Assembly: GCF_035046485.1 (NCBI RefSeq) | Contig: NC_085137.1 | Coordinates: 47,113,155 to 47,177,154, forward strand | DNA from: Aedes albopictus | Taxonomy: Eukaryota; Arthropoda; Insecta; Diptera; Culicidae | DNA length: 64,000 nt | Direction of reading: 5' to 3' | Part shown: in pieces, positions 42,901 to 57,900 of the stretch | Numbering within the stretch: position 1 is the stretch's first letter | Layout: every line of letters begins with the position of its first letter | The notes under the pieces: model-generated | The model's database searches: none | Seen by the model: only the letters and a program-made list of their open reading frames with translations | What the model was told of the DNA's origin: nothing | Position numbers and translations under genes: made by a program

Positions 42901-45900
42901 GTAGTAGACATTCTCAGCTATCGTTTGCTGGGTACCATGAATGCCGGAACGTAAAATTTTTGTACTCTTAAGACTTTTTCGCATATTCATAGTTATACCC
43001 CAAAACTTTGGAGAAACTCTTTGAAAAATAAAATAAATTTTTAAACAAAAATAAGTTCCGCCAAACCATTTCTATCTTGTAGTAGACATTCTCAGCTATC
43101 GTTTGCGGGGTAACATGAATGCCGGAACGTAAAATTTTTGTACTCTTAAGACTTTTTCGCATATTCATAGTTATACACTAAAACTTTGAAGAAACTCTTT
43201 GAAAAATAAAATAAATTTTTAAACAAAATTTAGTTCCGCCAAACCATTTCTATCTTGTAGTAGACATTCTCAGCTATCGTTTGCGGGGTACCATGAATGC
43301 CGGAACGTAAAATTTTTGTACTCTTAAGACTTTTTCGCATATTCATAGTTATACACCAAAACTTTGGAGAAACTCTTTGAAAAATAAAATAAATTTTTAA
43401 ACAAAAATAAGTTCCGCCAAACCATTTCTATCTTGTAGTAGACATTCTCAGCTATCGTTTGCGGGGTAACATGAATGCCGGAACGTAAATTTTTTGTACT
43501 CTTAAGACTTTTTCGCATATTCATAGTTATACACTAAAACTTTGAAGAAACTCTTTGAAAAATAAAATAAATTTTTAAACAAAAATAAGTTCCGCCAAAC
43601 CATTTCTATCTTGTAGTAGACATTCTCAGCTATCGTTTGCGGGGTAACATGAATGCCGGAACGTAAAATGTTTGTACTCTTAAGACTTTCTCGCATATTC
43701 ATAGTTATACACTAAAACTTTGAAGAAACTCTTTGAAAAATAAAATAAATTTTTAAACAAAAATTAGTTCCGCCAAACCATTTCTATCTTGTAGTAGACA
43801 TTCTCAGCTATCGTTTGCGGGGTACCATGAATGCCGGAACGTAAAATTTTTGTACTCTTAAGACTTTTTCGCATATTCATAGTTATACCCCAAAACTTTG
43901 GAGAAACTCTTTGAAAAATAAAATAAATTTTTAAACAAAAATAAGTTCCGCCAAACCATTTCTATCTTGTAGTAGACATTCTCAGCTATCGTTTGCGGGG
44001 TAACATGAATGCCGGAACGTAAAATTTTTGTACTCTTAAGACTTTCTCGCATATTCATAGTTATACACTAAAACTTTGAAGAAACTCTTTGAAAAATAAA
44101 ATAAATTTTTAAACAAAAATTAGTTCCGCCAAACCACTTGTAGTAGACATTCTCAGCTATCGTTTGCGGGGTACCATGAATGCCGGAACGTAAAATTTTT
44201 GTACTCTTAAGACTTTCTCGCATATTCATAGTTATACACTAAAACTTTGAAGAAACTCTTTGAAAAATAAAATAAATTTTTAAACAAAAATAAGTTCCGC
44301 CAAACCATTTCTATCTTGTAGTAGACATTCTCAGCTATCGTTTGCGGGGTAACATGAATGCCGGAACGTAAAATTTTTGTACTCTTAAGACTTTTTCGCA
44401 TATTCATAGTTATACACTAAAACTTTGAAGAAACTCTTTGAAAAATAAAATAAATTTTTAAACAAAAATAAGTTCCGCCAAACCATTTCTTTCTTGTAGT
44501 AGACATTCTCAGCTATCGTTTGCGGGGTACCATGAATGCCGGAACGTAAAATTTTTGTACTCTTAAGACTTTCTCGCATATTCATAGTTATACACTAAAA
44601 CTTTGAAGAAACTCTTTGAAAAATAAAATAAATTTTTAAACAAAAATAAGTTCCGCCAAACCATTTCTATCTTGTAGTAGACATTCTCAGCTATCGTTTG
44701 CGGGGTAACATGAATGCCGGAACGTAAAATTTTTGTACTCTTAAGACTTTTTCGCATATTCATAGTTATACACTAAAACTTTGAAGAAACTCTTTGAAAA
44801 ATAAAATAAATTTTTAAACAAAAATAAGTTCCGCCAAACCATTTCTTTCTTGTAGTAGACATTCTCAGCTATCGTTTGCGGGGTACCATGAATGCCGGAA
44901 CGTAAAATTTTTGTACTCTTAAGACTTTCTCGCATATTCATAGTTATACACTAAAACTTTGAAGAAACTCTTTGAAAAATAAAATAAATTTTTAAACAAA
45001 AATAAGTTCCGCCAAACCATTTCTATCTTGTAGTAGACATTCTCAGCTATCGTTTGCGGGGTAACATGAATGCCGGAACGTAAAATTTTTGTACTCTTAA
45101 GACTTTCTCGCATATTCATAGTTATACACTAAAACTTTGAAGAAACTCTTTGAAAAATAAAATAAATTTTTAAACAAAAATTAGTTCCGCCAAACCACTT
45201 GTAGTAGACATTCTCAGCTATCGTTTGCGGGGTACCATGAATGCCGGAACGTAAAATTTTTGTACTCTTAAGACTTTCTCGCATATTCATAGTTATACAC
45301 TAAAACTTTGAAGAAACTCTTTGAAAAATAAAATAAATTTTTAAACAAAAATAAGTTCCGCCAAACCATTTCTATCTTGTAGTAGACATTCTCAGCTATC
45401 GTTTGCGGGGTAACATGAATGCCGGAACGTAAAATTTTTGTACTCTTAAGACTTTTTCGCATATTCATAGTTATACACTAAAACTTTGAAGAAACTCTTT
45501 GAAAAATAAAATAAATTTTTAAACAAAAATAAGTTCCGCCAAACCATTTCTTTCTTGTAGTAGACATTCTCAGCTATCGTTTGCGGGGTACCATGAATGC
45601 CGGAACGTAAAATTTTTGTACTCTTAAGACTTTCTCGCATATTCATAGTTATACACTAAAACTTTGAAGAAACTCTTTGAAAAATAAAATAAATTTTTAA
45701 ACAAAAATAAGTTCCGCCAAACCATTTCTATCTTGTAGTAGACATTCTCAGCTATCGTTTGCGGGGTAACATGAATGCCGGAACGTAAAATTTTTGTACT
45801 CTTAAGACTTTTTCGCATATTCATAGTTATACACTAAAACTTTGAAGAAACTCTTTGAAAAATAAAATAAATTTTTAAACAAAAATAAGTTCCGCCAAAC

Positions 45901-48900
45901 CATTTCTTTCTTGTAGTAGACATTCTCAGCTATCGTTTGCGGGGTACCATGAATGCCGGAACGTAAAATTTTTGTACTCTTAAGACTTTCTCGCATATTC
46001 ATAGTTATACACTAAAACTTTGAAGAAACTCTTTGAAAAATAAAATAAATTTTTAAACAAAAATAAGTTCCGCCAAACCATTTCTATCTTGTAGTAGACA
46101 TTCTCAGCTATCGTTTGCGGGGTAACATGAATGCCGGAACGTAAAATTTTTGTACTCTTAAGACTTTTTCGCATATTCATAGTTATACACTAAAACTTTG
46201 AAGAAACTCTTTGAAAAATAAAATAAATTTTTAAACAAAAATAAGTTCCGCCAAACCATTTCTTTCTTGTAGTAGACATTCTCAGCTATCGTTTGCGGGG
46301 TACCATGAATGCCGGAACGTAAAATTTTTGTACTCTTAAGACTTTCTCGCATATTCATAGTTATACACTAAAACTTTGAAGAAACTCTTTGAAAAATAAA
46401 ATAAATTTTTAAACAAAAATAAGTTCCGCCAAACCATTTCTATCTTGTAGTAGACATTCTCAGCTATCGTTTGCGGGGTAACATGAATGCCGGAACGTAA
46501 AATTTTTGTACTCTTAAGACTTTTTCGCATATTCATAGTTATACACCAAAACTTTGGAGAAACTCTTTGAAAAATAAAATAAATTTTTAAACAAAAATAA
46601 GTTCCGCCAAACCATTTCTATCTTGTAGTAGACATTCTCAGCTATCGTTTGCGGGGTAACATGAATGCCGGAACGTAAATTTTTTGTACTCTTAAGACTT
46701 TTTCGCATATTCATAGTTATACACTAAAACTTTGAAGAAACTCTTTGAAAAATAAAATAAATTTTTAAACAAAAATAAGTTCCGCCAAACCATTTCTATC
46801 TTGTAGTAGACATTCTCAGCTATCGTTTGCGGGGTAACATGAATGCCGGAACGTAAAATTTTTGTACTCTTAAGACTTTTTCGCATATTCATAGTTATAC
46901 ACTAAAACTTTGAAGAAACTCTTTGAAAAATAAAATAAATTTTTAAACAAAAATAAGTTCCGCCAAACCATTTCTTTCTTGTAGTAGACATTCTCAGCTA
47001 TCGTTTGCGGGGTACCATGAATGCCGGAACGTAAAATTTTTGTACTCTTAAGACTTTCTCGCATATTCATAGTTATACACTAAAACTTTGAAGAAACTCT
47101 TTGAAAAATAAAATAAATTTTTAAACAAAAATAAGTTCCGCCAAACCATTTCTATCTTGTAGTAGACATTCTCAGCTATCGTTTGCGGGGTAACATGAAT
47201 GCCGGAACGTAAAATTTTTGTACTCTTAAGACTTTTTCGCATATTCATAGTTATACACTAAAACTTTGAAGAAACTCTTTGAAAAATAAAATAAATTTTT
47301 AAACAAAAATAAGTTCCGCCAAACCATTTCTTTCTTGTAGTAGACATTCTCAGCTATCGTTTGCGGGGTACCATGAATGCCGGAACGTAAAATTTTTGTA
47401 CTCTTAAGACTTTCTCGCATATTCATAGTTATACACTAAAACTTTGAAGAAACTCTTTGAAAAATAAAATAAATTTTTAAACAAAAATAAGTTCCGCCAA
47501 ACCATTTCTATCTTGTAGTAGACATTCTCAGCTATCGTTTGCGGGGTAACATGAATGCCGGAACGTAAAATTTTTGTACTCTTAAGACTTTTTCGCATAT
47601 TCATAGTTATACACCAAAACTTTGAAGAAACTCTTTGAAAAATAAAATAAATTTTTAAACAAAAATAAGTTCCGCCAAACCATTTCTTTCTTGTAGTAGA
47701 CATTCTCAGCTATCGTTTGCGGGGTACCATGAATGCCGGAACGTAAAATTTTTGTACTCTTATGACTTTCTCGCATATTCATAGTTATACACTAAAACTT
47801 TGAAGAAACTCTTTGAAAAATAAAATAAATTTTTAAACAAAAATAAGTTCCGCCAAACCATTTCTATCTTGTAGTAGACATTCTCAGCTATCGTTTGCGG
47901 GGTAACATGAATGCCGGAACGTAAAATTTTTGTACTCTTAAGACTTTTTCGCATATTCATAGTTATACACTAAAACTTTGAAGAAACTCTTTGAAAAATA
48001 AAATAAATTTTTAAACAAAAATAAGTTCCGCCAAACCATTTCTTTCTTGTAGTAGACATTCTCAGCTATCGTTTGCGGGGTACCATGAATGCCGGAACGT
48101 AAAATTTTTGTACTCTTAAGACTTTCTCGCATATTCATAGTTATACACTAAAACTTTGAAGAAACTCTTTGAAAAATAAAATAAATTTTTAAACAAAAAT
48201 AAGTTCCGCCAAACCATTTCTATCTTGTAGTAGACATTCTCAGCTATCGTTTGCGGGGTAACATGAATGCCGGAACGTAAAATTTTAGTACTCTTAAGAC
48301 TTTTTCGCATATTCATAGTTATACACTAAAACTTTGAAGAAACTCTTTGAAAAATAAAATAAATTTTTAAACAAAAATAAGTTCCGCCAAACCATTTCTT
48401 TCTTGTAGTAGACATTCTCAGCTATCGTTTGCGGGGTACCATGAATGCCGGAACGTAAAATTTTTGTACTCTTAAGACTTTCTCGCATATTCATAGTTAT
48501 ACACTAAAACTTTGAAGAAACTCTTTGAAAAATAAAATAAATTTTTAAACAAAAATAAGTTCCGCCAAACCATTTCTATCTTGTAGTAGACATTCTCAGC
48601 TATCGTTTGCGGGGTAACATGAATGCCGGAACGTAAAATTTTTGTACTCTTAAGACTTTTTCGCATATTCATAGTTATACACCAAAACTTTGGAGAAACT
48701 CTTTGAAAAATAAAATAAATTTTTAAACAAAAATAAGTTCCGCCAAACCATTTCTATCTTGTAGTAGACATTCTCAGCTATCGTTTGCGGGGTAACATGA
48801 ATGCCGGAACGTAAATTTTTTGTACTCTTAAGACTTTTTCGCATATTCATAGTTATACACTAAAACTTTGAAGAAACTCTTTGAAAAATAAAATAAATTT

Positions 48901-51900
48901 TTAAACAAAAATAAGTTCCGCCAAACCATTTCTTTCTTGTAGTAGACATTCTCAGCTATCGTTTGCGGGGTACCATGAATGCCGGAACGTAAAATTTTTG
49001 TACTCTTAAGACTTTTTCGCATATTCATAGTTATACACTAAAACTTTGAAGAAACTCTTTGAAAAATAAAATAAATTTTTAAACAAAAATAAGTTCCGCC
49101 AAACCATTTCTTTCTTGTAGTAGACATTCTCAGCTATCGTTTGCGGGGTACCATGAATGCCGGAACGTAAAATTTTTGTACTCTTAAGACTTTCTCGCAT
49201 ATTCATAGTTATACACTAAAACTTTGAAGAAACTCTTTGAAAAATAAAATAAATTTTTAAACAAAAATAAGTTCCGCCAAACCATTTCTATCTTGTAGTA
49301 GACATTCTCAGCTATCGTTTGCGGGGTAACATGAATGCCGGAACGTAAAATTTTTGTACTCTTAAGACTTTTTCGCATATTCATAGTTATACACTAAAAC
49401 TTTGAAGAAACTCTTTGAAAAATAAAATAAATTTTTAAACAAAAATAAGTTCCGCCAAACCATTTCTTTCTTGTAGTAGACATTCTCAGCTATCGTTTGC
49501 GGGGTACCATGAATGCCGGAACGTAAAATTTTTGTACTCTTAAGACTTTCTCGCATATTCATAGTTATACACTAAAACTTTGAAGAAACTCTTTGAAAAA
49601 TAAAATAAATTTTTAAACAAAAATAAGTTCCGCCAAACCATTTCTATCTTGTAGTAGACATTCTCAGCTATCGTTTGCGGGGTAACATGAATGCCGGAAC
49701 GTAAAATTTTTGTACTCTTAAGACTTTCTCGCATATTCATAGTTATACACTAAAACTTTGAAGAAACTCTTTGAAAAATAAAATAAATTTTTAAACAAAA
49801 ATTAGTTCCGCCAAACCACTTGTAGTAGACATTCTCAGCTATCGTTTGCGGGGTACCATGAATGCCGGAACGTAAAATTTTTGTACTCTTAAGACTTTCT
49901 CGCATATTCATAGTTATACACTAAAACTTTGAAGAAACTCTTTGAAAAATAAAATAAATTTTTAAACAAAAATAAGTTCCGCCAAACCATTTCTATCTTG
50001 TAGTAGACATTCTCAGCTATCGTTTGCGGGGTAACATGAATGCCGGAACGTAAAATTTTTGTACTCTTAAGACTTTTTCGCATATTCATAGTTATACACT
50101 AAAACTTTGAAGAAACTCTTTGAAAAATAAAATAAATTTTTAAACAAAAATAAGTTCCGCCAAACCATTTCTTTCTTGTAGTAGACATTCTCAGCTATCG
50201 TTTGCGGGGTACCATGAATGCCGGAACGTAAAATTTTTGTACTCTTAAGACTTTCTCGCATATTCATAGTTATACACTAAAACTTTGAAGAAACTCTTTG
50301 AAAAATAAAATAAATTTTTAAACAAAAATAAGTTCCGCCAAACCATTTCTATCTTGTAGTAGACATTCTCAGCTATCGTTTGCGGGGTAACATGAATGCC
50401 GGAACGTAAAATTTTTGTACTCTTAAGACTTTTTCGCATATTCATAGTTATACACTAAAACTTTGAAGAAACTCTTTGAAAAATAAAATAAATTTTTAAA
50501 CAAAAATAAGTTCCGCCAAACCATTTCTTTCTTGTAGTAGACATTCTCAGCTATCGTTTGCGGGGTACCATGAATGCCGGAACGTAAAATTTTTGTACTC
50601 TTAAGACTTTCTCGCATATTCATAGTTATACACTAAAACTTTGAAGAAACTCTTTGAAAAATAAAATAAATTTTTAAACAAAAATAAGTTCCGCCAAACC
50701 ATTTCTTTCTTGTAGTAGACATTCTCAGCTATCGTTTGCGGGGTACCATGAATGCCGGAACGTAAAATTTTTGTACTCTTAAGACTTTCTCGCATATTCA
50801 TAGTTATACACTAAAACTTTGAAGAAACTCTTTGAAAAATAAAATAAATTTTTAAACAAAAATAAGTTCCGCCAAACCATTTCTATCTTGTAGTAGACAT
50901 TCTCAGCTATCGTTTGCGGGGTAACATGAATGCCGGAACGTAAAATTTTTGTACTCTTAAGACTTTTTCGCATATTCATAGTTATACACCAAAACTTTGG
51001 AGAAACTCTTTGAAAAATAAAATAAATTTTTAAACAAAAATAAGTTCCGCCAAACCATTTCTATCTTGTAGTAGACATTCTCAGCTATCGTTTGCGGGGT
51101 AACATGAATGCCGGAACGTAAATTTTTTGTACTCTTAAGACTTTTTCGCATATTCATAGTTATACACTAAAACTTTGAAGAAACTCTTTGAAAAATAAAA
51201 TAAATTTTTAAACAAAAATAAGTTCCGCCAAACCATTTCTATCTTGTAGTAGACATTCTCAGCTATCGTTTGCGGGGTAACATGAATGCCGGAACGTAAA
51301 ATTTTTGTACTCTTAAGACTTTTTCGCATATTCATAGTTATACACTAAAACTTTGAAGAAACTCTTTGAAAAATAAAATAAATTTTTAAACAAAAATAAG
51401 TTCCGCCAAACCATTTCTTTCTTGTAGTAGACATTCTCAGCTATCGTTTGCGGGGTACCATGAATGCCGGAACGTAAAATTTTTGTACTCTTAAGACTTT
51501 TTCGCATATTCATAGTTATACACCAAAACTTTGGAGAAACTCTTTGAAAAATAAAATAAATTTTTAAACAAAAATAAGTTCCGCCAAACCATTTCTATCT
51601 TGTAGTAGACATTCTCAGCTATCGTTTGCGGGGTAACATGAATGCCGGAACGTAAATTTTTTGTACTCTTAAGACTTTTTCGCATATTCATAGTTATACA
51701 CTAAAACTTTGAAGAAACTCTTTGAAAAATAAAATAAATTTTTAAACAAAAATAAGTTCCGCCAAACCATTTCTATCTTGTAGTAGACATTCTCAGCTAT
51801 CGTTTGCGGGGTACCATGAATGCCGGAACGTAAAATTTTTGTACTCTTAAGACTTTCTCGCATATTCATAGTTATACCCCAAAACTTTGGAGAAACTCTT

Positions 51901-54900
51901 TGAAAAATAAAATAAATTTTTAAACAAAAATAAGTTCCGCCAAACCATTTCTATCTTGTAGTAGACATTCTCAGCTATCGTTTGCGGGGTACCATGAATG
52001 CCGGAACGTAAAATTTTTGTACTCTTAAGACTTTCTCGCATATTCATAGTTATACACTAAAACTTTGAAGAAACTCTTTGAAAAATAAAATAAATTTTTA
52101 AACAAAAATTAGTTCCGCCAAACCATTTCTATCTTGTAGTAGACATTCTCAGCTATCGTTTGCGGGGTAACATGAATGCCGGAACGTAAAATTTTTGTAC
52201 TCTTAAGACTTTCTCGCATATTCATAGTTATACACTAAAACTTTGAAGAAACTCTTTGAAAAATAAAATAAATTTTTAAACAAAAATTAGTTCCGCCAAA
52301 CCACTTGTAGTAGACATTCTCAGCTATCGTTTGCGGGGTACCATGAATGCCGGAACGTAAAATTTTTGTACTCTTAAGACTTTCTCGCATATTCATAGTT
52401 ATACACTAAAACTTTGAAGAAACTCTTTGAAAAATAAAATAAATTTTTAAACAAAAATAAGTTCCGCCAAACCATTTCTATCTTGTAGTAGACATTCTCA
52501 GCTATCGTTTGCGGGGTAACATGAATGCCGGAACGTAAAATTTTTGTACTCTTAAGACTTTTTCGCATATTCATAGTTATACACTAAAACTTTGAAGAAA
52601 CTCTTTGAAAAATAAAATAAATTTTTAAACAAAAATAAGTTCCGCCAAACCATTTCTATCTTGTAGTAGACATTCTCAGCTATCGTTTGCGGGGTAACAT
52701 GAATGCCGGAACGTAAAATTTTTGTACTCTTAAGACTTTCTCGCATATTCATAGTTATACACTAAAACTTTGAAGAAACTCTTTGAAAAATAAAATAAAT
52801 TTTTAAACAAAAATTAGTTCCGCCAAACCACTTGTAGTAGACATTCTCAGCTATCGTTTGCGGGGTACCATGAATGCCGGAACGTAAAATTTTTGTACTC
52901 TTAAGACTTTCTCGCATATTCATAGTTATACACTAAAACTTTGAAGAAACTCTTTGAAAAATAAAATAAATTTTTAAACAAAAATAAGTTCCGCCAAACC
53001 ATTTCTATCTTGTAGTAGACATTCTCAGCTATCGTTTGCGGGGTAACATGAATGCCGGAACGTAAAATTTTTGTACTCTTAAGACTTTTTCGCATATTCA
53101 TAGTTATACACTAAAACTTTGAAGAAACTCTTTGAAAAATAAAATAAATTTTTAAACAAAAATAAGTTCCGCCAAACCATTTCTTTCTTGTAGTAGACAT
53201 TCTCAGCTATCGTTTGCGGGGTACCATGAATGCCGGAACGTAAAATTTTTGTACTCTTAAGACTTTCTCGCATATTCATAGTTATACACTAAAACTTTGA
53301 AGAAACTCTTTGAAAAATAAAATAAATTTTTAAACAAAAATAAGTTCCGCCAAACCATTTCTATCTTGTAGTAGACATTCTCAGCTATCGTTTGCGGGGT
53401 AACATGAATGCCGGAACGTAAAATTTTTGTACTCTTAAGACTTTTTCGCATATTCATAGTTATACACTAAAACTTTGAAGAAACTCTTTGAAAAATAAAA
53501 TAAATTTTTAAACAAAAATAAGTTCCGCCAAACCATTTCTTTCTTGTAGTAGACATTCTCAGCTATCGTTTGCGGGGTACCATGAATGCCGGAACGTAAA
53601 ATTTTTGTACTCTTAAGACTTTCTCGCATATTCATAGTTATACACTAAAACTTTGAAGAAACTCTTTGAAAAATAAAATAAATTTTTAAACAAAAATAAG
53701 TTCCGCCAAACCATTTCTTTCTTGTAGTAGACATTCTCAGCTATCGTTTGCGGGGTACCATGAATGCCGGAACGTAAAATTTTTGTACTCTTAAGACTTT
53801 CTCGCATATTCATAGTTATACACTAAAACTTTGAAGAAACTCTTTGAAAAATAAAATAAATTTTTAAACAAAAATAAGTTCCGCCAAACCATTTCTATCT
53901 TGTAGTAGACATTCTCAGCTATCGTTTGCGGGGTAACATGAATGCCGGAACGTAAAATTTTTGTACTCTTAAGACTTTTTCGCATATTCATAGTTATACA
54001 CTAAAACTTTGAAGAAACTCTTTGAAAAATAAAATAAATTTTTAAACAAAAATAAGTTCCGCCAAACCATTTCTATCTTGTAGTAGACATTCTCAGCTAT
54101 CGTTTGCGGGGTAACATGAATGCCGGAACGTAAAATTTTTGTACTCTTAAGACTTTTTCGCATATTCATAGTTATACACTAAAACTTTGAAGAAACTCTT
54201 TGAAAAATAAAATAAATTTTTAAACAAAAATAAGTTCCGCCAAACCATTTCTTTCTTGTAGTAGACATTCTCAGCTATCGTTTGCGGGGTACCATGAATG
54301 CCGGAACGTAAAATTTTTGTACTCTTAAGACTTTCTCGCATATTCATAGTTATACACTAAAACTTTGAAGAAACTCTTTGAAAAATAAAATAAATTTTTA
54401 AACAAAAATAAGTTCCGCCAAACCATTTCTTTCTTGTAGTAGACATTCTCAGCTATCGTTTGCGGGGTACCATGAATGCCGGAACGTAAAATTTTTGTAC
54501 TCTTAAGACTTTCTCGCATATTCATAGTTATACACTAAAACTTTGAAGAAACTCTTTGAAAAATAAAATAAATTTTTAAACAAAAATAAGTTCCGCCAAA
54601 CCATTTCTATCTTGTAGTAGACATTCTCAGCTATCGTTTGCGGGGTAACATGAATGCCGGAACGTAAAATTTTTGTACTCTTAAGACTTTTTCGCATATT
54701 CATAGTTATACACTAAAACTTTGAAGAAACTCTTTGAAAAATAAAATAAATTTTTAAACAAAAATAAGTTCCGCCAAACCATTTCTTTCTTGTAGTAGAC
54801 ATTCTCAGCTATCGTTTGCGGGGTACCATGAATGCCGGAACGTAAAATTTTTGTACTCTTAAGACTTTCTCGCATATTCATAGTTATACACTAAAACTTT

Positions 54901-57900
54901 GAAGAAACTCTTTGAAAAATAAAATAAATTTTTAAACAAAAATAAGTTCCGCCAAACCATTTCTATCTTGTAGTAGACATTCTCAGCTATCGTTTGCGGG
55001 GTAACATGAATGCCGGAACGTAAAATTTTTGTACTCTTAAGACTTTCTCGCATATTCATAGTTATACACTAAAACTTTGAAGAAACTCTTTGAAAAATAA
55101 AATAAATTTTTAAACAAAAATTAGTTCCGCCAAACCACTTGTAGTAGACATTCTCAGCTATCGTTTGCGGGGTACCATGAATGCCGGAACGTAAAATTTT
55201 TGTACTCTTAAGACTTTCTCGCATATTCATAGTTATACACTAAAACTTTGAAGAAACTCTTTGAAAAATAAAATAAATTTTTAAACAAAAATAAGTTCCG
55301 CCAAACCATTTCTATCTTGTAGTAGACATTCTCAGCTATCGTTTGCGGGGTAACATGAATGCCGGAACGTAAAATTTTTGTACCTTTAAGACTTTTTCGC
55401 ATATTCATAGTTATACACTAAAACTTTGAAGAAACTCTTTGAAAAATAAAATAAATTTTTAAACAAAAATAAGTTCCGCCAAACCATTTCTTTCTTGTAG
55501 TAGACATTCTCAGCTATCGTTTGCGGGGTACCATGAATGCCGGAACGTAAAATTTTTGTACTCTTAAGACTTTCTCGCATATTCATAGTTATACACTAAA
55601 ACTTTGAAGAAACTCTTTGAAAAATAAAATAAATTTTTAAACAAAAATAAGTTCCGCCAAACCATTTCTATCTTGTAGTAGACATTCTCAGCTATCGTTT
55701 GCGGGGTAACATGAATGCCGGAACGTAAAATTTTTGTACTCTTAAGACTTTTTCGCATATTCATAGTTATACACTAAAACTTTGAAGAAACTCTTTGAAA
55801 AATAAAATAAATTTTTAAACAAAAATAAGTTCCGCCAAACCATTTCTTTCTTGTAGTAGACATTCTCAGCTATCGTTTGCGGGGTACCATGAATGCCGGA
55901 ACGTAAAATTTTTGTACTCTTAAGACTTTCTCGCATATTCATAGTTATACACTAAAACTTTGAAGAAACTCTTTGAAAAATAAAATAAATTTTTAAACAA
56001 AAATAAGTTCCGCCAAACCATTTCTTTCTTGTAGTAGACATTCTCAGCTATCGTTTGCGGGGTACCATGAATGCCGGAACGTAAAATTTTTGTACTCTTA
56101 AGACTTTCTCGCATATTCATAGTTATACACTAAAACTTTGAAGAAACTCTTTGAAAAATAAAATAAATTTTTAAACAAAAATAAGTTCCGCCAAACCATT
56201 TCTATCTTGTAGTAGACATTCTCAGCTATCGTTTGCGGGGTAACATGAATGCCGGAACGTAAAATTTTTGTACTCTTAAGACTTTTTCGCATATTCATAG
56301 TTATACACCAAAACTTTGGAGAAACTCTTTGAAAAATAAAATAAATTTTTAAACAAAAATAAGTTCCGCCAAACCATTTCTATCTTGTAGTAGACATTCT
56401 CAGCTATCGTTTGCGGGGTAACATGAATGCCGGAACGTAAATTTTTTGTACTCTTAAGACTTTTTCGCATATTCATAGTTATACACTAAAACTTTGAAGA
56501 AACTCTTTGAAAAATAAAATAAATTTTTAAACAAAAATAAGTTCCGCCAAACCATTTCTATCTTGTAGTAGACATTCTCAGCTATCGTTTGCGGGGTAAC
56601 ATGAATGCCGGAACGTAAAATTTTTGTACTCTTAAGACTTTTTCGCATATTCATAGTTATACACTAAAACTTTGAAGAAACTCTTTGAAAAATAAAATAA
56701 ATTTTTAAACAAAAATAAGTTCCGCCAAACCATTTCTTTCTTGTAGTAGACATTCTCAGCTATCGTTTGCGGGGTACCATGAATGCCGGAACGTAAAATT
56801 TTTGTACTCTTAAGACTTTTTCGCATATTCATAGTTATGCACCAAAACTTTGGAGAAACTCTTTGAAAAATAAAATAAATTTTTAAACAAAAATAAGTTC
56901 CGCCAAACCATTTCTATCTTGTAGTAGACATTCTCAGCTATCGTTTGCGGGGTAACATGAATGCCGGAACGTAAATTTTTTGTACTCTTAAGACTTTTTC
57001 GCATATTCATAGTTATACACTAAAACTTTGAAGAAACTCTTTGAAAAATAAAATAAATTTTTAAACAAAAATAAGTTCCGCCAAACCATTTCTATCTTGT
57101 AGTAGACATTCTCAGCTATCGTTTGCGGGGTACCATGAATGCCGGAACGTAAAATTTTTGTACTCTTAAGACTTTCTCGCATATTCATAGTTATACCCCA
57201 AAACTTTGGAGAAACTCTTTGAAAAATAAAATAAATTTTTAAACAAAAATAAGTTCCGCCAAACCATTTCTATCTTGTAGTAGACATTCTCAGCTATCGT
57301 TTGCGGGGTACCATGAATGCCGGAACGTAAAATTTTTGTACTCTTAAGACTTTCTCGCATATTCATAGTTATACACTAAAACTTTGAAGAAACTCTTTGA
57401 AAAATAAAATAAATTTTTAAACAAAAATAAGTTCCGCCAAACCATTTCTATCTTGTAGTAGACATTCTCAGCTATCGTTTGCGGGGTAACATGAATGCCG
57501 GAACGTAAAATTTTTGTACTCTTAAGACTTTTTCGCATATTCATAGTTATACACTAAAACTTTGAAGAAACTCTTTGAAAAATAAAATAAATTTTTAAAC
57601 AAAAATAAGTTCCGCCAAACCATTTCTTTCTTGTAGTAGACATTCTCAGCTATCGTTTGCGGGGTACCATGAATGCCGGAACGTAAAATTTTTGTACTCT
57701 TAAGACTTTCTCGCATATTCATAGTTATACACTAAAACTTTGAAGAAACTCTTTGAAAAATAAAATAAATTTTTAAACAAAAATAAGTTCCGCCAAACCA
57801 TTTCTATCTTGTAGTAGACATTCTCAGCTATCGTTTGCGGGGTAACATGAATGCCGGAACGTAAAATTTTTGTACTCTTAAGACTTTTTCGCATATTCAT

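Noticed and set aside
40900..55200. 171-bp monomer length equal to primate alpha satellite
   Set aside because: The sequence is unrelated and the length arises from a 7-bp loss in a 178-bp unit; coincidence.
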